Below are positions 1 through 9,102 of a stretch of 64,000 nucleotides of DNA, piece after piece. The DNA is taken from NCBI RefSeq assembly GCF_022808915.1, contig NZ_JAKZFS010000002.1, positions 1-64,000 on the forward strand, given 5' to 3'. Origin of the DNA: Fundidesulfovibrio terrae. Its GTDB lineage: Bacteria; Desulfobacterota; Desulfovibrionia; Desulfovibrionales; Desulfovibrionaceae. The position numbers and the translations under genes were made by a program. Every line of letters begins with the position of its first letter. The stretch's first letter is position 1. The notes under the pieces were generated by a model. The model made no database searches. It was not told where the DNA came from and worked only from the letters and a program-made list of their open reading frames with translations.

Positions 1-83
1 AGACTACCTGGTTGATAGGCCGCAAGTGCAAGTGTAGTGATACGCTCAGCTAAGCGGTACTAATAGCCCGTTCGGCTTGACTC
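1..83 (+). rRNA. 23S ribosomal RNA, 3' end (partial)
   Basis: The first bases match the conserved 3' end of bacterial 23S rRNA: GATAGGCCGCAAGTG, AGCTAAGCGGTACTAATAG and CGGCTTGACT are recognisable helix 1/101-region sequences. Only the last part of the gene lies in the window; the exact 3' end is approximate. A spacer of about 50 bases without a tRNA separates it from the 5S gene. Confidence 0.93.
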
Positions 84-136
84 GCATTAAGTACTTTACG
101 CGTTCCTCCCTTATTTACTTAATATCATCAGGAATT

Positions 137-253
137 TCCTGGTGGCCTTTGAGGAGGGGGTACACCCGATCCCATTCCGAACTCGGAAGTTAAGCCCTCC
201 ATCGCCGATGATACTGCTAGGACCGCTAGTGGGAAAGTAGGTCGCCGCCAGGT
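137..253 (+). rRNA. 5S ribosomal RNA
   Basis: The segment has the 5S landmarks CCCATTCCGAACTCGGAAGT and GGGAAAGTAGGTCGCCGCC. The terminal helix closes between CCTGGTGGC at 138-146 and GCCGCCAGG at 244-252. It follows the 23S gene in the usual 16S-23S-5S order and is followed directly by a terminator, so it ends the rRNA operon. Ends are accurate to a few bases. Confidence 0.95.
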
Positions 254-262
254 TCCTTCAAG

Positions 263-297
263 AAAGGCCCGCACCAAAATGCGGGCCTTTCGCTTTT
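263..297 (+). terminator. Rho-independent terminator of the rRNA operon
   Basis: An 11-base perfect stem pairs AAAGGCCCGCA (263-273) with TGCGGGCCTTT (280-290) around a short loop and is followed by a T-rich stretch. It lies ten bases after the 5S gene. Confidence 0.9.
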
Positions 298-373
298 CGG
301 GCGGCCTCGCTCGAAACCACGCCTGATCATCCGCTCCACTCACCCCCATCGTTCAACGCGAAGCGGAAAAGGA

Positions 374-444
374 TGCCAAAGGAACGAAGTTCCTTTGGCA
401 GGAGAGTCCAGAGAGGGCAGCGCCCTCTCTGGCCGCCGGAAGCG
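374..444. repeat. Intergenic double-hairpin repeat, copy 1
   Basis: Two adjacent perfect hairpins are present: TGCCAAAGGAAC/GTTCCTTTGGCA (374-385 with 389-400, 3-base loop) and CCAGAGAGGGC/GCCCTCTCTGG (408-418 with 422-432), followed by the tail CCGCCGGAAGC. The same architecture recurs at 18904-18976 with paired base changes in both stems. It lies in the non-coding gap between the rRNA operon and the SDR gene. Confidence 0.85.
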
Positions 445-485
445 TCTTCAAACTCTTCGCCTCGCTCTTTAATCCGCCAGGATAT

Positions 486-514
486 TGGACATACCGGCGC
501 ACTCGGCGCATGAT
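486..514 (+). promoter_or_regulatory. Candidate sigma-70 promoter of the SDR gene
   Basis: TGGACA (486-491) and CATGAT (509-514) are separated by 17 bases, matching 5 of 6 and 4 of 6 consensus positions. The SDR start codon lies about 50 bases downstream. Assigned by eye only. Confidence 0.45.
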
Positions 515-565
515 AGAGCCTGACAGCCGGCGGCATTCTTCAGCCGCAGCATAAGGAGGCGCGCC

Positions 566-1306
566 ATGAGCGATCAGTCACCAAGAGCAGTCATCGTCAC
601 CGGAGCCTCGCGGGGCATAGGCCGTGCCGTGGCTTTGCGCCTTGCCCGGGACGGCTTCGACATCGTGCTGAACTACGCGGCCAACGAGGTCCTGGCCCAG
701 GAGGCCGCGGCCGAAATCCAGACCTTGGGCAGGCATGCAGTGTGTCTGCGCGGCGACGTGGCCGTGGAATCGGACGTAGAGCATCTTTTCACGGCCGCTA
801 TGGCGCGGTTCGGCGCCGTATTCGCCGTGGTGAACGCGGCGGGCATCCTGAAGATGCTGCCGCTGGCCGCCTGCGACCCTGCCGACTTCGACCGCATCAC
901 GGCCGTGAACATACGTGGGACGTTCAACGTCCTGCGCCACGCCGCGAAGCATCTGGCGCAAGGAGGGCGCATCGTGACCTTCTCCAGCAGCGTGGTGGGT
1001 ATGAACATGCCCGCCTATGGCCCTTATGCCGCGTCCAAGGCCGCCGTGGAGGTGCTGAGCCGCACGATGGCCCAGGAGCTGCGAGGGCGGCAAATAACGG
1101 TGAATGCGGTGGCTCCCGGCCCTACGGCCACCGAGCTTTTCTTCGAGGGCAAGACCGGAGAGCTGATCGACCGCCTGGCCAAGCGGTCGCCATTAGAGCG
1201 CCTGGGCACACCCGAGGACATCGCAGGGGCCGTGTCCTTCCTGTTGGGGCCCGATGGCGGTTGGATCAATGGGCATGTGCTTGCGGCCAATGGCGGATTC
1301 ATCTGA
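566..1306 (+). CDS. SDR-family oxidoreductase (FabG-like)
   Basis: A 246-residue cytoplasmic short-chain dehydrogenase/reductase, the classical length. The N-terminal TGASRGIGR glycine-rich loop binds NAD(P)H, and the catalytic YxxxK motif is seen as YAASK after a serine-rich segment (FSSSVVG). The start has an excellent Shine-Dalgarno AAGGAGG six bases upstream. It resembles 3-oxoacyl-ACP reductases but is not in the fab operon, which has its own fabG at 10678, so the substrate is unknown. It may be co-transcribed with the permease downstream (54-base gap). Confidence 0.88.
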   Translation: MSDQSPRAVIVTGASRGIGRAVALRLARDGFDIVLNYAANEVLAQEAAAEIQTLGRHAVCLRGDVAVESDVEHLFTAAMARFGAVFAVVNAAGILKMLPLAACDPADFDRITAVNIRGTFNVLRHAAKHLAQGGRIVTFSSSVVGMNMPAYGPYAASKAAVEVLSRTMAQELRGRQITVNAVAPGPTATELFFEGKTGELIDRLAKRSPLERLGTPEDIAGAVSFLLGPDGGWINGHVLAANGGFI

Positions 1307-1360
1307 TTACCGGCCAGGCGGCTGGGCGTATTCCGACGTAAAAGGGCAGATGTAAAACAC

Positions 1361-2332
1361 ATGGGACAGACAGCGGCGCGCCATGGGGCGGTGGGCGCGG
1401 CGGGGCTTGCGTGCGCGTTCGGGGGGGCCTCCCTCTGGGGGCTTTCGTTCGTGGTGCCCCTTTTCATGACCGGGATTTCGGCCTGGGACGTTTCCCTGGG
1501 ACGCTACCTCGTCTTCGGGACCATAGGCGCGGCGTTCATCCTGCGCGCAAGGGCGTCCGGCAGGGGCCTCACCGGCAGACAGTGGGCCAAGGCCTTCGTG
1601 TTTGCCGCCACAGGATATTACGGCTGCTACACGGCCATGGTGATGGCCATCGAGGCCGGCGGCGCGGCGTTGCCCACACTGGTCATGGGGCTCACCCCGG
1701 TGAGCGTGGCCGTGGCGAGCAACCTACGCACCCGCGAGACGTCTTTTTTAAGCCTGGCGGGGCCGCTGGCGTGCATTGGCGCCGGTCTGGTCCTGGTGAA
1801 CCTGGCGCGGCACTCGCAGGGGCTGGGCGGGGGCAACCTGGTCGTATGCATGGCCGCAAGCGTTGCGGCGTTGGCGATGCTGACCTACTATCTTGTGGCC
1901 AACATCGAATTCCTCATCCGCAACCCGGAATTGACGCCGCTCACCTGGGCCAATGCCACGGGGTGCGCGCTCCTGGTGTTCGCCCTGGCGGCCCTGGGTG
2001 CGCGCTTGGCCGTGGGCAACGGCTTCCCCTGGGAAGGCACGCCCACCGGCGCGGTGCAATACGGGCTATGCTGCCTGATTCTTGGGCTGGCCGTGTCCTG
2101 GCTGGGCGGGGTGCTGTGGAACAAGGCCAACGCGCTTCTGCCGCCAACCTTGGCCGGGCAGTGCATCGTGTTCTGGCCCTTGTCCGGGATCATCTACGCC
2201 TACGTGCTGCAGCGGGCGTTTCCGGGGGGCCGGGAAATCCTGGGGATGTCCCTGATCTTCGCCGGAGTGGTGTGGGGAATCCGGGCGGCGGGCAAAAGCT
2301 CCCGGCAGGGGCGTGCGGCCGAAAAGAAATAA
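1361..2332 (+). CDS. EamA/DMT-superfamily membrane transporter
   Basis: A 323-residue inner-membrane protein with about ten hydrophobic helices in two halves, the drug/metabolite transporter (EamA) arrangement. The first helix contains the typical LWGLSF segment and the C-terminal half repeats the pattern. The substrate cannot be inferred from sequence. The start is chosen for position and hydrophobic onset; the ribosome-binding site (AAGGGCAG) is weak and a little distant. It follows the SDR gene closely and ends at a strong hairpin facing the convergent gene. Confidence 0.85.
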   Translation: MGQTAARHGAVGAAGLACAFGGASLWGLSFVVPLFMTGISAWDVSLGRYLVFGTIGAAFILRARASGRGLTGRQWAKAFVFAATGYYGCYTAMVMAIEAGGAALPTLVMGLTPVSVAVASNLRTRETSFLSLAGPLACIGAGLVLVNLARHSQGLGGGNLVVCMAASVAALAMLTYYLVANIEFLIRNPELTPLTWANATGCALLVFALAALGARLAVGNGFPWEGTPTGAVQYGLCCLILGLAVSWLGGVLWNKANALLPPTLAGQCIVFWPLSGIIYAYVLQRAFPGGREILGMSLIFAGVVWGIRAAGKSSRQGRAAEKK

Positions 2333-2370
2333 CGCCCCGGCCCGCGGTTCCCGGGCCGGGGCGGCTTCAT
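2333..2370 (+). terminator. Terminator between convergent genes
   Basis: A 12-base perfect stem pairs CGCCCCGGCCCG (2333-2344) with CGGGCCGGGGCG (2352-2363). It starts at the EamA stop codon. The following T-tract is poor, so termination strength is uncertain; it could serve both convergent genes. Confidence 0.6.
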
Positions 2371-2395
2371 TCGCTGGGGCAGAAGGCCCGGGGCG

Positions 2396-3757
2396 TCACT
2401 GCAGACGCTTGCCGTTGACCGCGAGGCCCACGCCGTCCCAGACGGCGACCGAAGCCAGCCGGTCTCCGGAAGGCACGAGGATGCCTTGCAGAACCAACTG
2501 GTCGAGCTGGACGGCCATCTCCTGCCTGAGTGCCGGATCGGACGACGGGCGCTTGGTCTTGTTTTGGGCCAGCAGGCAGGCCAGCTCCAGCACTCCTTTT
2601 GCTGGGCCGTCGAGCTTGGCCGTGGCGCGCAGCATGGACGGGATCAGCGCGGCGTTGGCGGGCACCTGCTTCATATTCTCGGTGTTGACGGTGGCCTGAA
2701 GAGTGACCGGCCCCAGATCCCCTTCCAACGCCTTGAGGGAGAAGTCGAGCCGGGGCGACCGGGCCAGGAGGGAGTTGCCCACGCGCAGCAGGTCCTCCTG
2801 CGGCGAGCCCTGCGGGAGGGCTCCGGGTGTTGCTTGCTTCTGGAGGATGCTCTGGAGTTCATCCAGGGCGGGGACGTCCAGATTGGCGACGGCCAGGGAC
2901 ACCGTTGCCGGGATAACCGTCCCCGCCTGGTCGAGTCCGATCCCGCCGAATTCCGCTGCGTAGTCGAGTAGGCCGCCTCTGGGTTTGAGATCGAGGTTCG
3001 CATACAATTTGTCCAGGTGGACAGGGGTATCGGGTGCGGCGGGCTGGATATCGAAGGATTCGAGAGCGACGCGGTAGGAACCGCCCCAGATTTTTCCCGT
3101 GATTCTTCTGGCCTTGGAGGTGAAGGAGAATCCGGCGAAAGTCGCGGAGGCCTTGCCGTCGCCCAGCCGGATCAGGGGGCAGCGCCCCGTCATCTCGCTC
3201 TCGGAGACGTCGGCGTTGAAGGTGACGGAGGCTTCAAGGGGCTGCCACTCAACCTGCAGGGATGTCCCGTTGTCCAGCTGAACGGTCCGGCTCGCCGGGG
3301 GGACGGCTATGGAGGTGACGCCGCTTCCGTCGAAAGCGATGCGGGTGCGGAGTGTCGTCTGGGCCAGCTCGGGGAGCTTCGCCAGGAAGTCCCGGGGGAT
3401 TTGGGGTGTGTCCTGGTTTGCGGCGAAGGTGGTGTCGGTGATGGCCAAGCATGCCGCAGGTCCGCCGGCGAAGGCCACCGGGCCGTGGGACACGTCCAGA
3501 ATCGCGTCCAGGGTGATAGGCTTTCCGGAAGCGGTCCTGCCCGGTTCGCCCGGCACATCGAAGGCGACGGTGTAGGTGTATCTGCTGGTGAAGATTCCCT
3601 GCCGTTTATCTTTCAGCTTACAATTTACGCCAGGGGCGTCGGCTTTCATCTGTTCCAGGCGAGTGTTCAAGACCGCTTCGGCTTGGCGGCCGACGAAATA
3701 TGAGGCGGCGCAGTACGCGACAGCGAGAACGGCCAGAACCAGGGCGAGCTTTTTCAC
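2396..3757 (-). CDS. DUF945 (YdgA-like) family protein
   Basis: The protein of about 453 residues begins with a hydrophobic signal or anchor (VKKLALVLAVLAVAYCAASY) and continues as a long beta-rich periplasmic domain with the CKLKDKRQGIFTSRYTY-type opening and tail typical of the DUF945/YdgA family, whose function is poorly known. The frame is open further upstream, but the GTG at 3757 is preferred because GAGGAG lies just upstream and the signal sequence starts there. It follows ribD on the same strand with a gap of about 70 bases. Confidence 0.72.
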   Translation of the reverse strand: MKKLALVLAVLAVAYCAASYFVGRQAEAVLNTRLEQMKADAPGVNCKLKDKRQGIFTSRYTYTVAFDVPGEPGRTASGKPITLDAILDVSHGPVAFAGGPAACLAITDTTFAANQDTPQIPRDFLAKLPELAQTTLRTRIAFDGSGVTSIAVPPASRTVQLDNGTSLQVEWQPLEASVTFNADVSESEMTGRCPLIRLGDGKASATFAGFSFTSKARRITGKIWGGSYRVALESFDIQPAAPDTPVHLDKLYANLDLKPRGGLLDYAAEFGGIGLDQAGTVIPATVSLAVANLDVPALDELQSILQKQATPGALPQGSPQEDLLRVGNSLLARSPRLDFSLKALEGDLGPVTLQATVNTENMKQVPANAALIPSMLRATAKLDGPAKGVLELACLLAQNKTKRPSSDPALRQEMAVQLDQLVLQGILVPSGDRLASVAVWDGVGLAVNGKRLQ

Positions 3758-3830
3758 GAAAACTCCTCGGCGTAGATGTTGCGCGCAAATCAGGCCCGGC
3801 CGTCCGCGAGGCGCGGCCTCATGTCGGAAG

Positions 3831-4988
3831 TCACGCGGGTCCGTGAGGATCATCCTTGGGCATGTAGGTCAGCAGCAGGTCCTGCCCGCTGGGCCTGACT
3901 CCTGCCAGGCGCAGGCGGACGGCTTGCTCCATGGACTCCACGCAGTCGCCGGAAAAGACCGGCACGGCCATGGCGTCGCCGATGACTTTCGGGGCCAGGA
4001 AGTACAGAAACTCGTCCATGACGCCCTGTTTGACCAGGGAAAGGGCCAGCCTGCCGCCGCCCTCGCACAGGGTGGTGAAACATCCGGCCTCGCTACGCAG
4101 CTTGGCGAATCCGGCCGCAAGGTCCAGGCTTTCGCCGCTGGCGGGTAGCTCCCACACCCGCACGCCAAGATCCCGTAGCGCTTCGGCCCGTACCGACGCG
4201 GAGTTGAGGGCGTCGGTCCAGAAAATCGTCTGGTCGGGCCGACGGGCCAGAAGCGCCAGGGGGGCCGACGGTTCGGGCAGAAGCGATGTGACCACCACGG
4301 CCAGGGGCTGCTTGCCACCGTAACCGCCTTCGAGCCTGACTGTGAGCTGGGGGTTGTCCTGGCGCAGGGTGGCTCCGCCGACGATGACCGCGTCCACGCG
4401 GGCGCGCAGTTCGTGCACGGCGGCGCGAGACTCAGGGCCGCTCACCCATGCGGCGTGGCCTGTGCGCGAGGCGATGCGCCCGTCCAGAGTGGCCGCCATC
4501 TTGAGGATGTTGTAGGTGCGCGGCGTGAATTGCCAGACACGGAAATCGGCGATCATGTCCAGACATTCCCGCTCGAGCACGCCCACGGTCACGTCCACGC
4601 CCTTGGAGCGCAGGAACGTTGCGCCGCCGCCTTCAACGCGCGGGTTGGGGTCGGCGCAGCCCACCACGACCTTCTTGATGCCAGCCGCGAGAACCGCCAG
4701 GGTGCAGGGAGGGGTCTTGCCGTGGTGGTTGCAGGGCTCCAGGGTGACGTAAAGGGTGCAGGAGGATGTGTCCACGCTTTTGGACGCGGCGTCGGCCAGG
4801 CAGTTGACCTCGGCGTGGGCCTCGCCGCAGCGCTGGTGCCAGCCCTCGGCCACCACCTGTCCATCCCGCACCAGGACGGCCCCCACGCAGGGGTTGGGCG
4901 CGGTTGCTCCCTTGCCCCGGCGGGCAAGGTCCAGGGCGCGGGCCATGTGGGCTTCGTCAGGAGTTGTCGGGGCGTGACAGAGTATCAA
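3831..4988 (-). CDS. ribD: Bifunctional riboflavin biosynthesis deaminase/reductase
   Basis: RibD catalyses deamination of the pyrimidine riboflavin intermediate and then reduction of its ribosyl side chain. The N-terminal domain shows the zinc deaminase signature HAEVNCL and [11 protein letters not shown]; the C-terminal domain (about residue 150 on, from [14 protein letters not shown]) is the RibD_C reductase with the late [17 protein letters not shown] segment. At 385 residues the length is typical. The TTG start at 4988 has GCAGGAG correctly spaced and overlaps the end of the upstream dCMP deaminase gene by 32 bases; an in-frame ATG 13 codons later has no ribosome-binding site. Confidence 0.95.
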   Translation of the reverse strand: MILCHAPTTPDEAHMARALDLARRGKGATAPNPCVGAVLVRDGQVVAEGWHQRCGEAHAEVNCLADAASKSVDTSSCTLYVTLEPCNHHGKTPPCTLAVLAAGIKKVVVGCADPNPRVEGGGATFLRSKGVDVTVGVLERECLDMIADFRVWQFTPRTYNILKMAATLDGRIASRTGHAAWVSGPESRAAVHELRARVDAVIVGGATLRQDNPQLTVRLEGGYGGKQPLAVVVTSLLPEPSAPLALLARRPDQTIFWTDALNSASVRAEALRDLGVRVWELPASGESLDLAAGFAKLRSEAGCFTTLCEGGGRLALSLVKQGVMDEFLYFLAPKVIGDAMAVPVFSGDCVESMEQAVRLRLAGVRPSGQDLLLTYMPKDDPHGPA

Positions 4989-5418
4989 AGTTCACTCCTG
5001 CTTCGGTGAGCATGTCCCGGGAGAGGTCGTCCGGGTATCCTTCGGCGTAGTGGATATTCTTGATGCCGCAGTTGATGAGCATCTTCGTGCAGATGATGCA
5101 GGGCTGGGTGGTGCAGTAGAGGTCGGCTCCGGCGATGGAGACGCCGTGGGTGGCGGCCTGGATGATGACGTTCTGCTCGGCGTGGAGGCCCCGGCAGAGC
5201 TCGTGGCGCTGTCCGGAGGGGATGCCGAGCTTCTCGCGCAGGCAGCCGATGTCCAGGCAGTGCGCGGTACCCGCGGGGGCGCCATTGTAGCCGGTGGCCA
5301 GGATGCGCTTTTCCTTCACCGCGATGGCCCCGACCTTGCGGCGCAGGCAGGTGGAGCGCTCGGCCACCAGGAAGGCGATACGCATGAAGTATTCGGGCCA
5401 GGGGAGACGTTGGTCCAT
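4957..5418 (-). CDS. dCMP deaminase family protein (ComEB-like)
   Basis: A cytidine/deoxycytidylate deaminase-fold enzyme of about 153 residues. The zinc site is visible as HAEQNVIIQ and PCIICTKM, and [16 protein letters not shown] plus ATGYNGAP are characteristic of dCMP deaminases, which supply dUMP for dTMP synthesis. The frame opens earlier at a TTG (5475) and an ATG (5436), but the TTGACA at 5475-5470 looks like a -35 box, and the ATG at 5418 has GGAGAG upstream, so 5418 is preferred. It precedes and overlaps ribD. Confidence 0.88.
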   Translation of the reverse strand: MDQRLPWPEYFMRIAFLVAERSTCLRRKVGAIAVKEKRILATGYNGAPAGTAHCLDIGCLREKLGIPSGQRHELCRGLHAEQNVIIQAATHGVSIAGADLYCTTQPCIICTKMLINCGIKNIHYAEGYPDDLSRDMLTEAGVNFDTLSRPDNS

Positions 5419-5446
5419 GATCGGTATGCTCTCCATATTTTCACGG

Positions 5447-5475
5447 AAATTGCTGGGCGTAGCGCTCTTTGTCAA
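5447..5475 (-). promoter_or_regulatory. Candidate promoter of the dCMP deaminase-ribD pair
   Basis: A perfect TTGACA (-35) lies on the minus strand immediately after the glyA terminator. The -10 at 17 bases spacing is poor (CAATTT), so the assignment rests mainly on the -35 and position. Confidence 0.35.
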
Positions 5476-5478
5476 GAA

Positions 5479-5514
5479 ACAAGAAAGGCCGCCGGACTTT
5501 CGCCCGGCGGCCCT
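5479..5514 (-). terminator. Terminator of the fab-glyA operon
   Basis: On the minus strand a GGCCGCCGG/CCGGCGGCC stem with a GCGAAAGT-type loop is followed by CTTTCTTGTTTCTT. It lies just beyond the glyA stop codon and separates glyA from the dCMP deaminase gene. Confidence 0.88.
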
Positions 5515-5535
5515 AGAAACGTTTCTAGTGCGTTT

Positions 5536-6774
5536 CTACCAGGCGAACAGCGGGAACTGGCGGGCGAATTCCTTCACCTCGGCCTTGATGGCCGAAAGCG
5601 CGCTTTCGTTGTCCTTGGCGGTGATAGCGGCGTCGATCCAGGCCACCACCTTCTCCATCTCGGCCTCCTTCATGCCACGCGTGGTGAGCGCGGGCGTGCC
5701 CAGGCGGATGCCCGAGGTGACGAAGGGGGAGCGGGTCTCGAAGGGCACGGTGTTCTTGTTGGCGGTGATGCCGGCGGCGTCCAGGGCGATCTGGGCCTCC
5801 TTGCCGGTCACGTTCTTGTTGTTCAGGTCCACGAGCATCAGGTGGTTGTCCGTGCCGCCGGACACCAGGTCGTAGCCCAGGGAGGTGAGGCCCGAGGCCA
5901 TGACCTTGGCGTTCTTGACCACCTGGGCTTGGTAGAGGGCGAACTCGGGGCGCAGGGCCTCCAGGAAGGCCACGGCCTTGGCCGCGATGACGTGCATGAG
6001 CGGTCCGCCCTGGATGCCGGGGAAGATCTGGGAGTCGATTTTCTTGGCTTCTTCCTCGCCCGCTAGGATGAGCCCTCCGCGTGGTCCACGCAGGGTCTTG
6101 TGGGTGGTGGAGGTGGTGAAGTGGGCCTTGCCGATGGGCGAGGGGTGCTGGCCGGTGGCCACCAAGCCAGCGATGTGGGCCATGTCCACCATAAGCATGG
6201 CTCCGACCTCGTCGGCCACGGCCCGGAAGCGGTCGAAATCGATGATGCGCGGATAGGCGCTGGCCCCGGCCACGATCATCTTGGGCTTGTGCTCGCGGGC
6301 GAGCTTTTCCAGGGCGTCGTAGTCGATGGTGCCGGTCTCCTTCTTCACGCCGTAGAAGACGACGTTGAAGAAGCGGCCGGAGAAGTTCACGGGGCTGCCG
6401 TGGGTGAGATGGCCGCCGTGGGAGAGGTCCATTCCCAGGATGGTGTCGCCGGGCTTGAGCACGGAGAAGTACACGCCCATGTTGGCCTGCGAGCCGGAGT
6501 GGGGCTGCACGTTGGCGTAGTCGCACCCGAAGATTTTCTTCACGCGGTCGCGGGCGAGGTCTTCGGCCACGTCCACGAATTCGCAGCCGCCGTAGTAGCG
6601 CTTGTGGGGGTATCCCTCGGCGTACTTGTGGGTCATGACCGACCCCTGCGCCTGGCGCACGGCGGAGGACACGAAGTTCTCCGAGGCGATGAGTTCCAGG
6701 CCGCTCATCTGGCGGTCGATCTCGCTGGCAATGGCGGCGGCGATTTCCGGGTCGCGGATGAAGATTTCGTCCAT
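5536..6774 (-). CDS. glyA: Serine hydroxymethyltransferase
   Basis: A 412-residue PLP enzyme that interconverts serine and glycine while charging tetrahydrofolate with a one-carbon unit. Diagnostic segments are [13 protein letters not shown] near the N terminus, PHSGSQAN, and the PLP-lysine motif [15 protein letters not shown]. The frame is open upstream, but [10 protein letters not shown] with GAGGAAG as ribosome-binding site is the conventional start. It is the last gene of the lipid-synthesis operon, 22 bases after the glycosyltransferase gene. Confidence 0.97.
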   Translation of the reverse strand: MDEIFIRDPEIAAAIASEIDRQMSGLELIASENFVSSAVRQAQGSVMTHKYAEGYPHKRYYGGCEFVDVAEDLARDRVKKIFGCDYANVQPHSGSQANMGVYFSVLKPGDTILGMDLSHGGHLTHGSPVNFSGRFFNVVFYGVKKETGTIDYDALEKLAREHKPKMIVAGASAYPRIIDFDRFRAVADEVGAMLMVDMAHIAGLVATGQHPSPIGKAHFTTSTTHKTLRGPRGGLILAGEEEAKKIDSQIFPGIQGGPLMHVIAAKAVAFLEALRPEFALYQAQVVKNAKVMASGLTSLGYDLVSGGTDNHLMLVDLNNKNVTGKEAQIALDAAGITANKNTVPFETRSPFVTSGIRLGTPALTTRGMKEAEMEKVVAWIDAAITAKDNESALSAIKAEVKEFARQFPLFAW

Positions 6775-6796
6775 GGCTTCCTCTATGCTTTGAGTA

Positions 6797-9067
6797 TTAT
6801 TCGACCGACAGCTCGGTGAAGGCTGCGCTGTACGGCGATGGGTCCGCAAGGACCGGCGTGCCCGGCGAGTTCCAGGTCCTGTAAATGAATTTGATGGTGT
6901 TCCTACCCGCCTTGGCCGTGAAAGGCAATTCGTCTGCGGCGTTCGGGGTGAGCCATTTCCCTGGGGCTATTGGACCGATGGTCTTGAGGGCCTGCCCGTT
7001 GACCTCGATGCGTACCTGCTGGCCGGGCATGATGTTCAGCAGGCCGAAGCGCAGGCGGGCTTCGCGCTCGGCAGGCGCGGAGAATGTGACGGAGGTTTCC
7101 GGTCCGGTGGCCCACCGCCAGCGCTTGGGGCCGTCGGATTCGAGATCCCTGAGCCCCGTCACGGAGAGTTCCCGGTCGAGGTTGTCCGGGGCGAAGAAAT
7201 CCAACCCCAGGCCAAGCGGCGTCACCGACAGCTGGAAGAAGGACATCAGGGAGAGGTTCCCCCCGGGATAGCCGGGGGTGGTGAGCGGCACATGGAACCT
7301 GAACCGCACGGTCAGTGTGGAAAACGGGGTGTAGCGCCTCAGGTACAATTTGGGTTCGAGCAGGACGAAATCCGCCTTTGGGGGCAGCTCCAAGCCCTTG
7401 TTGGCCAGGACGGGCACGGGTTGATCATCGTCGAACTGCGCCTCGATGGAGAATGTCCCGCCGCGCAGGCTGTTGCGGAACCGGGGGTGGATCTCGAGAG
7501 CGCAGGTGGCCGGGAGCGAATCATTTTTGAACACGAAGGAAAAAAAGCCGGTGTCGCCGTTGCGGGAAGGGTAGACGGAGTATCCCCGGTCGGAGAAGAC
7601 GGTGATGTCGCGCAACTCGTGGACGTTGGCGAAAAACGAGTCGGGCTGGTTGGTGACGGTCGCGGTCTCCCGCAGGCGTAACGTTTGCGGGGTGAGACGC
7701 GGGATGGTCTTCTGCACCAGCCGGAAGGGGGGCAGTTCCGCCACGACGGTACCATCCTCAATATCGGGACGGGAAGCTATCGTGGTGATGGTCGTGCCCG
7801 TCCTGTCGGGAGCGAGGGAATTGCTCGTGAAATTCTGGTAGGGACAGATCTGGTCGATATACCAGCTGGTAGAGTAGTATTCCGTGTCGAATTGGGATCG
7901 GACGAATGTTCCCGGTGTGAGGAATTTCGGAAAATATGACACCAGGCTCTTCATGTTCGAGTCGACTTTGCAGAAGTTGCCCTCGTAGATGTAGTCGTTA
8001 CTGAATATCTTTGAGGCAAGGGGCTGGGTCAGGGTGAACACGTTGGCCGAGCCAATCAGGAGGGCCACAAAGCAGGTAATCCACATCCTTACGTCGTTCA
8101 GCAGTGAGGACAGACAGAGTATGCAGAAGTATGGGATGAATATCAGATGCCAGGGATTGTAGTAGGACCCGTAGCGCAAGGCGATGATGACGGCCACGGG
8201 GAACAGCGAAGAGGAGGCGATGTAGTAGAAGAGTGGCCTGTTCGTCCGCAGAATCCTGAAAAGGCCGAGCAGGGCCAGGGCCGCGATTCCAAGGCGGATG
8301 AACGTGGAATCATGGAACGGAAAAAAGGCCCGGTTGAGGGCGGACCAGGTATTGGCGGCGACCTCCAGATAGGAGATCGATCCGGAAACCGGCTCGCGGC
8401 GCATCATTCCCAGCAGGAACGGGGTGACCGCCAGAAAGGGAAGCGTCACGGACAGGAGGAAGAACCAGGTCTTGCGTGAGCTGAGACGTTTGCCGTCGAG
8501 CAGGTAATAGGCCACCACCTGCGCCGGGAAAACGATGACGCTTATGAAGTGGGTAGAGTAGGCAAGAAAATTGACTGCGACCAGCTTGAGCCAGTCGTTT
8601 CGCGTGGACTCTCGCGCCAGCCGGCAGAACAACAGGCACGAGAGCGCGACAAGGCACAACCATATGGTGTATGGCCGCACCTGCCGGGAAAAGAGGATGA
8701 GGAAAGGGTCGGTGGCTACCAGGACCGAACCCACGATGGCCGCACGGGAAGAAAGGGTCTCCTTGAGCAGCTTAAAGCTGAGCCAGATGAGCAGCACTCC
8801 CGCGCCGAAGGCTGGAAGGCGCAGGATGAGATCCGAGTCGCCGCCCGCCATGAACGCCTTAACGAGCAGATGGAATCCTGGTGGGTGAACCTCGCAGCGC
8901 CTGCACCAGTCGAGAATGTATTCCACCGGATAGCGTGCCGTGAGGGGCACGACTAGTTCGTCCCAACGCAAAGGCGGGGCTTCGAGGTTCAAGAACCTCA
9001 AAACCCCGCCCATGAGCATGACAAAGATCAGGAAGCGGTTGGCTACCTTCTCGGCATCGTCAGTCAC
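6797..9067 (-). CDS. GT-C type membrane glycosyltransferase (ArnT/PMT-like)
   Basis: A protein of about 756 residues with roughly ten transmembrane helices in its first 390 residues, then a soluble, beta-rich C-terminal region of about 350 residues presumably outside the membrane. The first loop has an acidic [10 protein letters not shown] motif and the [12 protein letters not shown] segment, both typical of lipid-linked-sugar glycosyltransferases of the GT-C fold (GT39/ArnT). The acceptor is unknown. The GTG start at 9067 follows CAGGAA; the frame is open further upstream into fabF. It is inserted between fabF and glyA and appears less GC-rich than both. Confidence 0.75.
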   Translation of the reverse strand: MTDDAEKVANRFLIFVMLMGGVLRFLNLEAPPLRWDELVVPLTARYPVEYILDWCRRCEVHPPGFHLLVKAFMAGGDSDLILRLPAFGAGVLLIWLSFKLLKETLSSRAAIVGSVLVATDPFLILFSRQVRPYTIWLCLVALSCLLFCRLARESTRNDWLKLVAVNFLAYSTHFISVIVFPAQVVAYYLLDGKRLSSRKTWFFLLSVTLPFLAVTPFLLGMMRREPVSGSISYLEVAANTWSALNRAFFPFHDSTFIRLGIAALALLGLFRILRTNRPLFYYIASSSLFPVAVIIALRYGSYYNPWHLIFIPYFCILCLSSLLNDVRMWITCFVALLIGSANVFTLTQPLASKIFSNDYIYEGNFCKVDSNMKSLVSYFPKFLTPGTFVRSQFDTEYYSTSWYIDQICPYQNFTSNSLAPDRTGTTITTIASRPDIEDGTVVAELPPFRLVQKTIPRLTPQTLRLRETATVTNQPDSFFANVHELRDITVFSDRGYSVYPSRNGDTGFFSFVFKNDSLPATCALEIHPRFRNSLRGGTFSIEAQFDDDQPVPVLANKGLELPPKADFVLLEPKLYLRRYTPFSTLTVRFRFHVPLTTPGYPGGNLSLMSFFQLSVTPLGLGLDFFAPDNLDRELSVTGLRDLESDGPKRWRWATGPETSVTFSAPAEREARLRFGLLNIMPGQQVRIEVNGQALKTIGPIAPGKWLTPNAADELPFTAKAGRNTIKFIYRTWNSPGTPVLADPSPYSAAFTELSVE

Positions 9068-9102
9068 GCATTCCTGCCGAGAATTGGTCAACACGAGCGC
9101 GC

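Noticed and set aside
5470-5475. TTG at 5475 as start of the dCMP deaminase
   Set aside because: It has no ribosome-binding site and is the first codon of a perfect -35 box; the extra N-terminal residues are not part of the conserved domain.
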